A stretch of DNA of 64,000 nucleotides from SHLQ01 sp964562985. GTDB taxonomy: Bacteria > Actinomycetota > Acidimicrobiia > Acidimicrobiales > SHLQ01. The notes below the pieces were generated by a model that saw only the letters and a list, made by a program, of their open reading frames with translations, was not told the DNA's origin and did not search any database. The position numbers were made by a program, and so were the translations under genes. Below, in pieces: positions 33,348-42,051 of this stretch (its first letter is position 1; every line of letters begins with the position of its first letter). The DNA is taken from contig CAZLWE010000002.1 in the NCBI GenBank assembly GCA_964562985.1, positions 1 through 64,000 of the forward strand, read 5' to 3'.

Positions 33348-34273
33348 GACAACACCTCGGTCTCACTACGCGCTCCCACGCCCGCCACCATGTCGACGAA
33401 GACTTCATCGAGACCGGGCGGCTCCAGCGATACTTCCACCACTTGGCCAACACTCGCGACACTCGCTAGCAACTCGCCACTGTCGGCATCGCTTGGCATG
33501 TCTAGGACGGCATGCGCTTCGCCTTGTTCGAGAACCTCGCCCACAGCTGGTGTCCACTCGACGGGCTCAGCCCATCGAACCGATAGGCGGCGGCGCGGAG
33601 ACGCCGCTCGTAGGTCTGCGATTTGGCCCGAGGCAATGCGGCGGCCGTCGGCCACGATGACAACCTGCTTACAAAGCCCCTCGACGAGGTCGAGTTGGTG
33701 AGAAGAGAACAGAACCGAAGCCCCCTCCTCCGCGCGTTCAGCGATGATACTGCGCATCGTTTCGGCAGCGATCGGGTCGAGCCCGGCGAACGGCTCGTCG
33801 AGCACGAGGAGCTCGGGCTGGTGTACGAGCGATACGGCGAGCTGAACCCGCTGCTGGTTGCCCCCCGACAGGTCTTGGACAAAGGAGTCAGCTCGCGCCG
33901 TGAGATCGAGCCGCTCAAGCCAGTAGTCAGCGCGCTCGCCAGCCGCGGCTGAGGACATTTGTGCGAGCCTCCCGAAATACACGACCTGCTCCCGAACTTT
34001 CATTCGGGGGTAGAGCCCGCGTTCTTGGGGCATGTATCCGGTCTTGGTCCGGACCGAGTCGTCGACCAGAACCCCATCCCAAGAGATAGTTCCGCTGTCG
34101 GGGCGAACCATGCCGACGATCGACCTCATGGTGGTCGTCTTCCCTGCACCGTTCGGACCCAGAAAGCCGATCAGAGATCCACGCGGAACGTCGAGGCTGA
34201 TGTCATCAACCGCTTGGATGTCTCCGTACCTCTTCGACAGACCACGAATTGCGAGTCCACCATCCCCGGCCAT
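33344..34273 (-). CDS. ABC-2 type exporter ATP-binding protein (NatA-like)
   Basis: This ATPase of about 309 residues powers the permease encoded next. It has Walker A GPNGAGKTTTM, Q-loop GYMPQERGLYPRM, the signature DLSGGNQQRVQLA and Walker B LLVLDEPFAGLDPIAAE. The C-terminal region of about 80 residues is typical of NatA/DrrA-type proteins. I start at the internal ATG 34273 (MAGDGGLAIRG), just before the conserved fold; 14 extra codons upstream are possible. The cargo is unknown. The decayed lipoprotein, kinase remnant and NarL regulator lie downstream and may once have controlled it. Confidence 0.88.
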   Translation of the reverse strand: MAGDGGLAIRGLSKRYGDIQAVDDISLDVPRGSLIGFLGPNGAGKTTTMRSIVGMVRPDSGTISWDGVLVDDSVRTKTGYMPQERGLYPRMKVREQVVYFGRLAQMSSAAAGERADYWLERLDLTARADSFVQDLSGGNQQRVQLAVSLVHQPELLVLDEPFAGLDPIAAETMRSIIAERAEEGASVLFSSHQLDLVEGLCKQVVIVADGRRIASGQIADLRAASPRRRLSVRWAEPVEWTPAVGEVLEQGEAHAVLDMPSDADSGELLASVASVGQVVEVSLEPPGLDEVFVDMVAGVGARSETEVLS

Positions 34274-34472
34274 TGCGGCAATGTAGTTGAACCCTGGTTG
34301 CTTGTTGGCCGCCACCTGACATCTCCCTCATTCGGTAGAGGTAAATGTAGGGGACCAAACCGTGGCAGCGGATCCCTCGCATCGGTGATCCTGCATCTCC
34401 TCCTCAAGGATGAGAGGAAGGACTCGTTCGAAAGCCCGATCAGCTGGGCAACGCGACGGGCCTCGTTGGGCT

Positions 34473-35345
34473 TCAGTCGATCAGAGCGTCAGTGCGAACC
34501 CGCTCTTGTTCTGCATCAATATGTGCTTGGAGAACTCGCCCGAACAGCTGCTGGGTACGCTCCAGTCGACCGATCACGCCGGGCTGCTCGGTATAGGCGA
34601 AGATCGCAGCATGACGGGGTTTTGAATCGGCTGCGACCCGGCTCACCGAGTGCAGCGAGTATCGACCACGGAAGATCTGCATGTCGCCCGGGCGAAGATC
34701 GAGCGTGTGCACGCCCCGCCGCCCTCCTTCGAGAACCTCTTTGATGTGGTCGAAACCCTCGTCGCCGTCACTACGGATGTTGTGTACGTATTCGAAGAGC
34801 CCGCCATCGTCGGCCTCTTCAACGAGCACCGTGACGGCGAACTCGTTGGTGTCAAAGTGCCAGGTGAACTGCTGGCCGGGGTCGAGAATGTTCGCGGTTA
34901 GTCCGGCGAGCGGATCGGCGTATGGGTGAAGCTCAGGAATGTCGAGACAATCGGCGAGGAACCGGGCTAAGTCGGGGTGCTCGAACATCACGCGCATCGC
35001 GGTCGTGTCTTCCCAAGAGTCTCCGGGTATGAACCCACTCGACCGCTCAAGAAACGTGTTCATCGCGTGCTCGTCGTCGAAGTCGGGGTTGTGGTTGAAG
35101 TGAAAGTATGGATTGATCACCTGAGTGGAGAAGTGAGTGGTCGGCTTGCGGTCCCAAATCTCCTCACCAAGGCGGCGGAGAGCGTCGGGACGGACGAGGT
35201 CCTTGATCACCGCACATCCCACCGAGTCAAGGTCGGCACGGGCCGCATCGACGACCGCCTGGTAGTCCGGTGTGTCGGGCAGATCGATGGGGTAACGGTC
35301 AAGATCTACCAGTTCGCAAAGTGTGATCGTCCCCAAGTCATGCAT
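34473..35345 (-). CDS. 2-oxoglutarate/Fe(II)-dependent oxygenase, HalD/BesD-like fold group
   Basis: The 290-residue protein has the double-stranded beta-helix facial triad: HFDTNEF (H-x-D) near residues 160-165 and a distal His in YSLHSVSRV. An Arg further on (PRHAAIFAYTEQP) would bind 2-oxoglutarate. The EYVHNIR region and overall layout resemble the ArpA/HalD/BesD group. Radical halogenases of that group replace the Asp by Gly, so the Asp here predicts hydroxylation, not halogenation. The substrate is unknown, perhaps an amino acid. It starts 8 bp inside the end of the dehydrogenase gene and is probably coupled to it. Confidence 0.75.
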   Translation of the reverse strand: MHDLGTITLCELVDLDRYPIDLPDTPDYQAVVDAARADLDSVGCAVIKDLVRPDALRRLGEEIWDRKPTTHFSTQVINPYFHFNHNPDFDDEHAMNTFLERSSGFIPGDSWEDTTAMRVMFEHPDLARFLADCLDIPELHPYADPLAGLTANILDPGQQFTWHFDTNEFAVTVLVEEADDGGLFEYVHNIRSDGDEGFDHIKEVLEGGRRGVHTLDLRPGDMQIFRGRYSLHSVSRVAADSKPRHAAIFAYTEQPGVIGRLERTQQLFGRVLQAHIDAEQERVRTDALID

Positions 35346-36258
35346 CCCAGTGTGGAACCCAGTCGCCCTCTAGTCGGAACGATAGTTGAGCGTCTTCCTC
35401 GATTCGCTTTGCGACGTGCAACTCGCCGACGTCGGGCCCATAGCGTTCGGTGGCCCGCTCGAATATCTCGTAGGCCGATTGGGTCATTGGTAGGTCTGTC
35501 CCGACGTACTCGCCCAGTTCAATCGTGAGACCGAGGTCCTTCATGCACAAGCCGAGGGTAAAGCTCGGGTCATAGTGCCCCGCGAAGATGGAGGGGGCAT
35601 CGTGGCGAGCGACGAAACTGTCGCCGACCGAGTCCTTGATTGCATCCCACAGCACGTCGAGTTCGACGCCGTTGGCCATGCCAAGGGCGAAGCCTTCACC
35701 AATCGATGCGGCATGAATAAACCACAGCTGGTTGGTGACGAGCTTCGTGACGTTGCCCGTACCGAGCTGCCCGCATTTGATTGCCCGCCCGAGGTGTTCG
35801 AGAACCGGGCAGACGCGGTCGAGATCTTCAGGTGTTCCACCGGCGAAGAGGGTGAGCTTGCCCTTGCGGGCCCCATCCACGGCCCCAGTGACCGGCGAGT
35901 CGACCACCGTCACGCCTTCCGGGGCGGAGTCAGCGAGTTCGATGACGAAGTCACGTCGGTTGGTGGTGAGGTCGACCCAGACGTTTCCTGCGGAGAGTTC
36001 GTTGAGCGCTCCGCCGTCCACCATTACCTCTCGCACGTGGTCGGGGCGCGGGAGCGATGTCAATAGGAGGTCCGCGTGACGGGCGCACGCGTTGGCATCG
36101 GCGCCAGCCGTGCAGCCGGCTTCGACAGCAGCGTTGAGGGCGTCGGCGTTGATGTCGAACGCCATGACGTCGTAGCCCGCAGCAGCGAGTCGTCGAGCCA
36201 TCGGGCCGCCCATGTTTCCCAGGCCGACGAATCCGATCTTCTCTCGCTTGTCACTCAT
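35338..36258 (-). CDS. NAD(P)-dependent 3-hydroxyisobutyrate dehydrogenase-family oxidoreductase
   Basis: A 306-residue beta-hydroxyacid dehydrogenase. It has the Rossmann motif GFVGLGNMGGPMARRLAAAG (residues about 9-28), the substrate signature VVDSPVTGAVDGARKGKL, and the catalytic Lys in GTGNVTKLVTNQL. Members reduce or oxidise 3-hydroxyisobutyrate, tartronate semialdehyde or related acids; the sequence does not separate these. Coupling to the 2OG oxygenase suggests a two-step modification pathway of a hydroxylated acid. An imperfect GGTC/GACC repeat about 55 bp upstream may be its operator. Confidence 0.8.
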   Translation of the reverse strand: MSDKREKIGFVGLGNMGGPMARRLAAAGYDVMAFDINADALNAAVEAGCTAGADANACARHADLLLTSLPRPDHVREVMVDGGALNELSAGNVWVDLTTNRRDFVIELADSAPEGVTVVDSPVTGAVDGARKGKLTLFAGGTPEDLDRVCPVLEHLGRAIKCGQLGTGNVTKLVTNQLWFIHAASIGEGFALGMANGVELDVLWDAIKDSVGDSFVARHDAPSIFAGHYDPSFTLGLCMKDLGLTIELGEYVGTDLPMTQSAYEIFERATERYGPDVGELHVAKRIEEDAQLSFRLEGDWVPHWDA

Positions 36259-36310
36259 CTATTTTGTTCCTCGTCTTACCGTCATGCACAGTACGTGAAA
36301 GACATTTAGT

Positions 36311-36323
36311 GGTCAATTGGACC
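36311..36323. promoter_or_regulatory. Possible GntR-type operator (GGTC-N5-GACC)
   Basis: GGTC-AATTG-GACC lies in the 160-bp divergent gap, 53 bp upstream of the dehydrogenase start. The TGGTC...GACC-type half sites recall FadR-subfamily GntR operators. The evidence is one short, spaced repeat, so this is tentative. Confidence 0.2.
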
Positions 36324-36418
36324 GGATGGCCTCGTTCATCAGTAGTGCATGGGTCGCAATGGGTCTCTCTGGGTCACGCGAATTTCGGGAGCCTTAGCAC
36401 CATGGCAAACTAGCGGTC

Positions 36419-37516
36419 ATGGCGAACACCGCAGAAAGCCGCACCACCAAACGAGCGCGCGCCCTCGTCTCCGATACGCGCGTGCGGGTGGCAATTCCAG
36501 CCGAGCTGCTATCGGCGGACGATGGCGAGACCAAGCCCACCAAGCGCGGGTTAAAGGGACTACTGACCTCCTCGATTGGCCCATCGGCGGACCCCCGAGC
36601 CCGAGTCCTGGCGTTCACCGCAAGCGGAACGATCATCATGACGGCGAAGAGCTCAAACGGCGGTATCCCAGACGAGGTGAGCTCCCAGACCGATTCGTTC
36701 CCCGAGGTGGTCGACAACAACGACGACGGTTCCGAACTGGTCATCCGACTCGATGACCACAACTACCGGATCAGTCCGATCCATCGCTACACGACCTTAT
36801 CGGCGATCGAGGCCGCGAGAAGCGCTGACGAGATCGTCGAAGAGTCGCCCGAGGATGCGTCCGACGACCTCACCGACAGCGCCGAGGTTGCAGACCAAGC
36901 GGACGATACGGACACCGAGGAGCTCTCCAACGCTGCCCAGGGCCCCACCGACGACGCGGTGGAATCCCTCGTGGAACCCACGATCGGCTCCAATACGCCG
37001 ATCGATAGTGATACCGAAGTCGACGAACCGTCCGTTGAGGTGGAGAAAGAGTCGCAGCTCGGGGCGAAGGAACGGGCGAGCGCAACGGCAGCAAGCTTGG
37101 CTGCATCGCTCAAGCGGAACTTTCTGACCGACGAGTTCGGCGAGATCGAGATCGAAACACGATCACGTCCCACGATGCAGTGTCAGCGTCTGCTGCGAGA
37201 TCGCTACGTGTACTTGGCTGTCCCCGGGAAGGCCTTGCCGAGAGAAGGCACGGAAGACCCGAAAGGCAAGTTCGTCCTCGCCTTCACCGACCAAGGCGTG
37301 ATGTTGTTCAAGCCAAGCCGCGGCAACGAGGCACTCCCCCGAGATGTGATCGGCCAAATAGATTCCACCCCGATCGACTTTGCGTCAGCCGACTACAACG
37401 CCAAAGAAGGTGGCTGGCTAACAGTGGGGGCGCGTCGCTACCTGATCACCCGGCCATATGTGCGGAGTTTGACGAACTACATCGCGGAGCACCACGGCGG
37501 TATTCCGCTGCCCTAG
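36419..37516 (+). CDS. Hypothetical protein with two related domains around an acidic linker
   Basis: The 365-residue protein has no signal or membrane segment. Residues about 20-130 and 255-360 look like copies of one fold. Compare VRVAIPAELL, RARVLAFTASGTIIM and HNYRISPIHRYTTLSAI with VYLAVPGKAL, GKFVLAFTDQGVMLF and RRYLITRPYVRSLTNYI. The middle (about 135-225) is a very acidic, Ser/Thr/Asp-rich linker. I know no family name. It stands alone, convergent with the HTTM gene 15 bp away. Confidence 0.6.
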   Translation: MANTAESRTTKRARALVSDTRVRVAIPAELLSADDGETKPTKRGLKGLLTSSIGPSADPRARVLAFTASGTIIMTAKSSNGGIPDEVSSQTDSFPEVVDNNDDGSELVIRLDDHNYRISPIHRYTTLSAIEAARSADEIVEESPEDASDDLTDSAEVADQADDTDTEELSNAAQGPTDDAVESLVEPTIGSNTPIDSDTEVDEPSVEVEKESQLGAKERASATAASLAASLKRNFLTDEFGEIEIETRSRPTMQCQRLLRDRYVYLAVPGKALPREGTEDPKGKFVLAFTDQGVMLFKPSRGNEALPRDVIGQIDSTPIDFASADYNAKEGGWLTVGARRYLITRPYVRSLTNYIAEHHGGIPLP

Positions 37517-37531
37517 CGATATCGGCATTCG

Positions 37532-38926
37532 TTAGTGCGCTGGACCCCAGTAGCGCTTGCATTGAGGCGTGTCGGAGAATTCGATCGCCCGCAGGTAGAA
37601 CACGCGCTCGAGAAAGCTGTCGGCCGGGTCCACGAGGGCGGCAACTTGCAGTGCACTGGTCGGAGCTCTTGGATCGGCGAAAGCGAGTGCGACCGGCACC
37701 TCGCCGGCACTCGACTCGTTCGCCCACTGCGCGAGATTTGGCTCGGGAATCAACAGCAATCCATCGCGACTGTAGAAGTCGAGCGGTGACGGATTGTCCT
37801 CGTCGAATTGTGCTTCATACAGCGTTGGAACATCTCGTAGGGGCAGCGTTCCTGGCAGGAGGAAGTGATTCGTCTCGCCGTTGGCCACTGCCAGGTTCGA
37901 GTACATGTTGAAGGCGCCAGCCGTTCGGATCTCCAGATAAGGCGAGGCCGCGTTCAGGACGGTGAGACCGATCGCCACCAACATGATCGGGGCGAATCGA
38001 AAGTTGAGCGCTGGCCGCGGGACGGTGTACTCCACCCGTGCCGCGACGGTATGCCGTATGACGAACGCGGCGTAAGCGAGCCAGAACGGATAGTCGAACA
38101 GCCAGTTGGGAACCACTCGTCCGAAAGCGATGATCCCGTTCGCGAAGTAGTTGCCGAGGATGATGACGGCGAGCATGAGCCCCATCCGGCGTGTTCCCAG
38201 GTTGGTTCGCAAATTGTCGACCGCGCCGCTGAACCGCTCCGACTCTTCCGAGGTAAGGAACAGCAGGAAGAGCATGAAGAGCACGGATGTGAAGTCGAAC
38301 ACGTGGCCTGCCGGCTCTAGGGCGAGCACGGTGTGAAAGCCCAATCCGACGATCACGCCGATGCGACGCCAGCGTCGGGTCATGAGCAATACCGGAATGG
38401 ACAGCTCGAAGACGATCGTGGCAACGATTGTGAGGTTGGCGAGGGCCGCCGACTGGCTAACCGATACGCCGACCCAGGCACCGAATTCGTCACCAAAGAC
38501 CGCAGCGCAGCTCACCGCTCGATCGACAAAGCCCGCGTTCAGCTTGGAGAAAGCGATCGCGGAGTAGGCGATGAGCAGCACCCAACGCATCGGCGCGATG
38601 GCGGCCGACAGCCAGCCATCACGCTTCGTGATCAGCCCAAGAAGGATCGCGATGTTTGCCAACAAGAGGATGACCTCGTGGTTACCTACCAATGGCATCT
38701 TCAGATAGATCACGAGGAGATGAGACGCGGCAAGTGCCCCGGCAGCGAGCGCCGATGGCCGCAACAGCATGAATACGGCTGCGGCAAGAAGCGGAATCTG
38801 CGCGAGACCGACCGTGGTCAGGTTGACCAGAAAATAGTCATTCCCAGCCAGATGAAAAAGAACAGCAAGAGGCCAAAGGCTAAGAAACCATCGATAGGGA
38901 TGGCCGGTCTCCGCGTCGGCACTCAC
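37532..38926 (-). CDS. HTTM-domain membrane protein, vitamin K carboxylase-like
   Basis: This 464-residue protein has about 8-9 membrane segments and resembles the HTTM domain of vitamin K-dependent gamma-carboxylases. The first half has a conserved-looking KMPLVGNHEVILLLANIAIL and a Lys in AIAFSKLNAGFVDRAV. A soluble C-terminal domain of about 120 residues (YLEIRTAGAFNMYSNLAV, YSRDGLLLIPEPN) follows. Bacterial relatives are widespread and mostly uncharacterised. The Pro/Ser-rich linker and secretion context point to a membrane enzyme, but carboxylase activity cannot be claimed from sequence alone. Confidence 0.65.
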   Translation of the reverse strand: MSADAETGHPYRWFLSLWPLAVLFHLAGNDYFLVNLTTVGLAQIPLLAAAVFMLLRPSALAAGALAASHLLVIYLKMPLVGNHEVILLLANIAILLGLITKRDGWLSAAIAPMRWVLLIAYSAIAFSKLNAGFVDRAVSCAAVFGDEFGAWVGVSVSQSAALANLTIVATIVFELSIPVLLMTRRWRRIGVIVGLGFHTVLALEPAGHVFDFTSVLFMLFLLFLTSEESERFSGAVDNLRTNLGTRRMGLMLAVIILGNYFANGIIAFGRVVPNWLFDYPFWLAYAAFVIRHTVAARVEYTVPRPALNFRFAPIMLVAIGLTVLNAASPYLEIRTAGAFNMYSNLAVANGETNHFLLPGTLPLRDVPTLYEAQFDEDNPSPLDFYSRDGLLLIPEPNLAQWANESSAGEVPVALAFADPRAPTSALQVAALVDPADSFLERVFYLRAIEFSDTPQCKRYWGPAH

Positions 38927-38998
38927 GGTAGTGAAATCGGCTAGTCGAGCCTGTTCTTGATTAAAAGACTCGTGAGTTCCGCTCGGACCTGCCCGTCC

Positions 38999-39652
38999 TT
39001 ATAGGTGGGCCCGGAGCTTCTCGGCGAGGAATTCCGCTGTTTGGCGCCAGGCGACCGCCTCTGCAGCTGCATCGAATTCAGGGCGGCCATCCTCGGCGAA
39101 CCCGCTGGCCGTACCCTCGTGATGCTCGAAGCGGAAGTCGACCCCGGCCATTTGCAGATTCAGACCAAGTTCAGCGACTTCAAGGTCACTCACCAAGATG
39201 TCGGCCTCCGCCCAGTGACACAGATACGAAGCCGCTGAACCTTCCATTGCGACTTCCTGTGACCCGTAGTAGGTGACCACGGCCCCGACCTCCTCGGTGA
39301 GACGAGCGGAGACCCAGAGTGCCCACGAGGCGCCCGGACCGTACCCCACCACACCGATGGGTGCCTCCGGCTCGGCTGAGGCCTTTCGGAGCACTCCAAG
39401 ACTCGACTGCACGAGCGAAGCGGTCACGTTCATATCGGCCTCGTGCAGGGCGCCTAGCGCCTCGGCAGGGTCGTCGAACTCCTGGCCTGCGTTGAGATCG
39501 GGTGCGACGACGGTGAATCCATGATCGGCCAAACGGTTCGCGGTGTCCTTCGCGTGACGGTTCAGACCCCACATGGAATGGAGCAACAGCACTCCGGGCC
39601 CTGGTCCTGCTTCGGGGGAAATGAAGTAACCCGAACCCGCGCTAGCACTCAC
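38999..39652 (-). CDS. Dienelactone hydrolase-family protein lacking catalytic residues
   Basis: The 217-residue alpha/beta hydrolase fold is clear (GPGVLLLHSMWGLNRHAKDT, FTVVAPDLNAG). The nucleophile elbow, normally GFCxGG in dienelactone hydrolase, reads GYGPGAS with Gly in place of Cys/Ser. The usual catalytic HGF near the end reads ASGFAEDG. Two of three triad positions are therefore lost, and I predict a binding or regulatory role rather than hydrolysis. Its ATG overlaps the DUF1737 stop by 4 bp, so the two small proteins may work together. Confidence 0.75.
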   Translation of the reverse strand: MSASAGSGYFISPEAGPGPGVLLLHSMWGLNRHAKDTANRLADHGFTVVAPDLNAGQEFDDPAEALGALHEADMNVTASLVQSSLGVLRKASAEPEAPIGVVGYGPGASWALWVSARLTEEVGAVVTYYGSQEVAMEGSAASYLCHWAEADILVSDLEVAELGLNLQMAGVDFRFEHHEGTASGFAEDGRPEFDAAAEAVAWRQTAEFLAEKLRAHL

Positions 39653-39846
39653 GATTCCGTGCCGGCTCCGTAGAGCACTTCAGGGAGTACCACGGCTTGA
39701 GCGACGTAGGTGGTCGTGCCATCGAAGGTGAGACTTGGCGAGCCGTAGAGCACGTACCCGTCGGCGAGCGCGTTGGACACTCGCTCGCAAAACGCAGATG
39801 TGTCTGGGCCGGTTAGTAGTCGGTATCGCAAGGGTGACTCTTCCAT
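39649..39846 (-). CDS. Small DUF1737-like protein
   Basis: A 65-residue protein with YRLLTGPDTSAFCERVSNAL, GYVLYGSPS and YVAQAVVLP. This is the pattern of DUF1737 (short proteins with a conserved GYVLYG...QAV core). The fold is probably a small alpha/beta unit; the function is unknown. It is coupled by overlap to the inactive hydrolase-like gene, and divergent from the rhodanese gene by 125 bp. Confidence 0.65.
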   Translation of the reverse strand: MEESPLRYRLLTGPDTSAFCERVSNALADGYVLYGSPSLTFDGTTTYVAQAVVLPEVLYGAGTES

Positions 39847-39971
39847 ACGTTGACGCTATCGCCTCGGTCAGGATGCGCTCATCGACACCTACGCCTCGGC
39901 CGAGAACTCGCGGTGAAAAACGCCTCGACGCACGTTCTGCTAGCGACTCTCTTTTTATAGGCTCCACCTTC

Positions 39972-40367
39972 ATGAACTACGCAGGCGACCTGTCTCCGAC
40001 CGATGCCCACAATCTCCTTGTGGAGAAGCCAAACGCCGTGCTCGTCGACTGTCGTACGACGGCCGAGTGGTCCTTCGTCGGTGTTCCTGACATGCCGGGG
40101 ACACGACTCGTCGAGTGGACGAGCTGGCCAACCGGTGCGCTGAACACCGATTTCGTCACCGCAGCCTCCGAGGGCCTGGAGGCCGACCAACCAATCGTCG
40201 TGATCTGCCGATCGGGCGGACGCAGTGCTGCCGCCGGAAGCGCCCTCGCTGCCGCGGGCTTCACTCAAGTCTTCAACGTGCGTGAGGGCTTTGAGGGCCA
40301 TGTCGACGCCAGTGGACACCGCAGCGGCGGATGGCGCGGTGCCGGGCTGCCCTGGCGTCAGTCATGA
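39972..40367 (+). CDS. Rhodanese-domain sulfurtransferase
   Basis: The 131-residue single-domain rhodanese has DCRTTAEW near residue 30 and an active-site loop CRSGGRSAAAGS near 77-88, with the persulfide cysteine present. Such proteins carry sulfane sulfur. The stop overlaps the metZ start (ATGA), which suggests that it supplies or buffers sulfide for homocysteine formation. The upstream open frame before 39972 has unrelated Arg-rich sequence, so I use the ATG after CACCTTC. Confidence 0.85.
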   Translation: MNYAGDLSPTDAHNLLVEKPNAVLVDCRTTAEWSFVGVPDMPGTRLVEWTSWPTGALNTDFVTAASEGLEADQPIVVICRSGGRSAAAGSALAAAGFTQVFNVREGFEGHVDASGHRSGGWRGAGLPWRQS

Positions 40368-41551
40368 CCGCCGACGGGTCGGACTGGGCAGAAGCGACCG
40401 CCCTGATCCGAGGCGGGATTACACGCACCGGGTTCGACGAAACCGCAGAAGCGATCTTCCCGACTTCGGGATACGTCTATGCCAACGCGGCCGAAGCCGA
40501 AGCGGCCTTTGCTGGCGAGCTCGACCGCTTCCTCTACTCCCGCTACGGGAACCCGACCGTGGCGATGTTCGAAGAACGACTGCGCCTAATCGAAGGCGCC
40601 GAAGCTTGCATGGCCACCGCCTCGGGGATGTCGGCGATCTTCGCATCGCTGGCATCGCTGGTGACCGCGGGCGACCGCGTCGTTGGCTCACGAGCCTTGT
40701 TCGGTTCGTGCAGCGTGATCTTGACCGACATCTTGCCGCGCCTGGGCGTGGACACCGTTTTGGTCGATGGCACCGACCTCGACGAATGGACCGCAGCTCT
40801 TTCTGAGCCAACGAAGGCTGTGTTTCTCGAAACCCCATCGAACCCCGGTTTGCAGATTGTCGATCTACAGGCCGTCGCAGACCTTGCGCACGCAGTCGGC
40901 GCCACCGTCGTGATCGACAACGTCTTCGCGTCGCCAATTCTCCAGCACCCGCTCGAGTTCGGTGCCGACGTGGTGGTCTACTCGGCCACCAAACACATCG
41001 ATGGTCAGGGCCGCGTCCTCGGTGGTGCGGTACTCAGCACGCAGGAGTACAAGAGCGATGTCTTGATGCCGTTCCTGCGCCACACTGGTCCGTCGCTCAG
41101 CCCGTTCAACGCATGGATTCTGCTCAAGGGCATGGAGACGATGCGTCTACGGGTAGATGCGGCAGCGTCGTCTGCAGCCGCGATTGCGAACGAACTGGCC
41201 GAGCACCCAAAGCTCACCCAAATGCGATACCCACACCACGACAGTCACCCGCAGGTCGATCTCGCAAAACGCCAGATGTCCTCGGGGGGCACGGTGCTGA
41301 CGATCACCATCGATGGCGACAAGGACGCAACCTTTCGGTTCCTCGACAGCCTCCGCTTGTTCGATATCTCGAACAACCTCGGCGACACAAAGAGCCTGGC
41401 CACTCACCCGGGTACGACCACCCATCGGCGCCTCGGCCCGGAAGGGCGGGCCCTGGTGGGGATCGGTGAATCGTTGGTTCGATTGTCGATTGGCCTCGAA
41501 GACCGCGGCGATCTCCTCGACGACATCACCACAGCGCTCGATGAGGTGTAA
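40364..41551 (+). CDS. metZ: O-succinylhomoserine sulfhydrylase
   Basis: A 395-residue PLP enzyme of the Cys/Met metabolism family. It makes homocysteine from an activated homoserine and sulfide in the methionine pathway. It has YSRYGNPTVAMFEERL, ATASGMSAIFASL, VVIDNVFASPILQHPLEFGAD and the PLP lysine in YSATKHIDGQGRVLGG (lysine near residue 210). The FETPSNP motif here reads LETPSNPGLQI. The start is ATG 40364, which overlaps the rhodanese stop. The length and signature fit MetZ better than cystathionine gamma-synthase, but O-acetylhomoserine is a possible substrate. Confidence 0.88.
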   Translation: MTADGSDWAEATALIRGGITRTGFDETAEAIFPTSGYVYANAAEAEAAFAGELDRFLYSRYGNPTVAMFEERLRLIEGAEACMATASGMSAIFASLASLVTAGDRVVGSRALFGSCSVILTDILPRLGVDTVLVDGTDLDEWTAALSEPTKAVFLETPSNPGLQIVDLQAVADLAHAVGATVVIDNVFASPILQHPLEFGADVVVYSATKHIDGQGRVLGGAVLSTQEYKSDVLMPFLRHTGPSLSPFNAWILLKGMETMRLRVDAAASSAAAIANELAEHPKLTQMRYPHHDSHPQVDLAKRQMSSGGTVLTITIDGDKDATFRFLDSLRLFDISNNLGDTKSLATHPGTTTHRRLGPEGRALVGIGESLVRLSIGLEDRGDLLDDITTALDEV

Positions 41552-41586
41552 GTGACGTTCACGTAGGCGCCCATTACCATGGGTGA

Positions 41587-42051
41587 ATGGTTTCCAAAGA
41601 CCTCACCCAAGAGACCTACGATCGCCTCAAGGCTGAACACGAAGACCTCACGACGCGCGGGCGAATCGACATCGCCCGCAAGATCGAGACCGCCCGTGAA
41701 CTCGGCGACCTTTCCGAGAACGGCGACTATCACGCCGCCAAAGAAGAGCAAGGCAAGATGGAGGGACGCATCATGTTCCTCGCGAAGACCTTGGAAGAGG
41801 CCGAAATAGTCGAGGTTGTCGACGATGGCACGGTGTCGCTCGGCATCATCGTCGAGTTACGTTACGAAGGCGACGACGAAACCGAGAAGTACTTGGTCGG
41901 TTCGATCGAGGAACGCCAAGAAGGCGTCGAGATTTTGTCTCCGGGATCGCCGCTCGGTGAAGCGCTCATCGGCTCAACCGCTGGCGACGTCGTGTCGTTC
42001 GAGTCCCCCTCGGGAGCAACCCTCAAGGTCGAGGTAGTCAACGTCGGGTGA
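41587..42051 (+). CDS. greA: Transcription elongation factor GreA
   Basis: The 154-residue protein has the N-terminal antiparallel coiled coil, with the acidic tip in AREIGDLSENGDYHAA-like sequence (here ARELGDLSENGDYHAAKEEQ, residues about 37-56) that enters the polymerase channel. The C-terminal FKBP-like domain has SPGSPLGEALIGSTAGDVVSF. GreA stimulates RNA cleavage in backtracked polymerase. It follows metZ after 35 bp, and its stop overlaps the start of the alpha/beta hydrolase gene. Confidence 0.95.
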   Translation: MVSKDLTQETYDRLKAEHEDLTTRGRIDIARKIETARELGDLSENGDYHAAKEEQGKMEGRIMFLAKTLEEAEIVEVVDDGTVSLGIIVELRYEGDDETEKYLVGSIEERQEGVEILSPGSPLGEALIGSTAGDVVSFESPSGATLKVEVVNVG

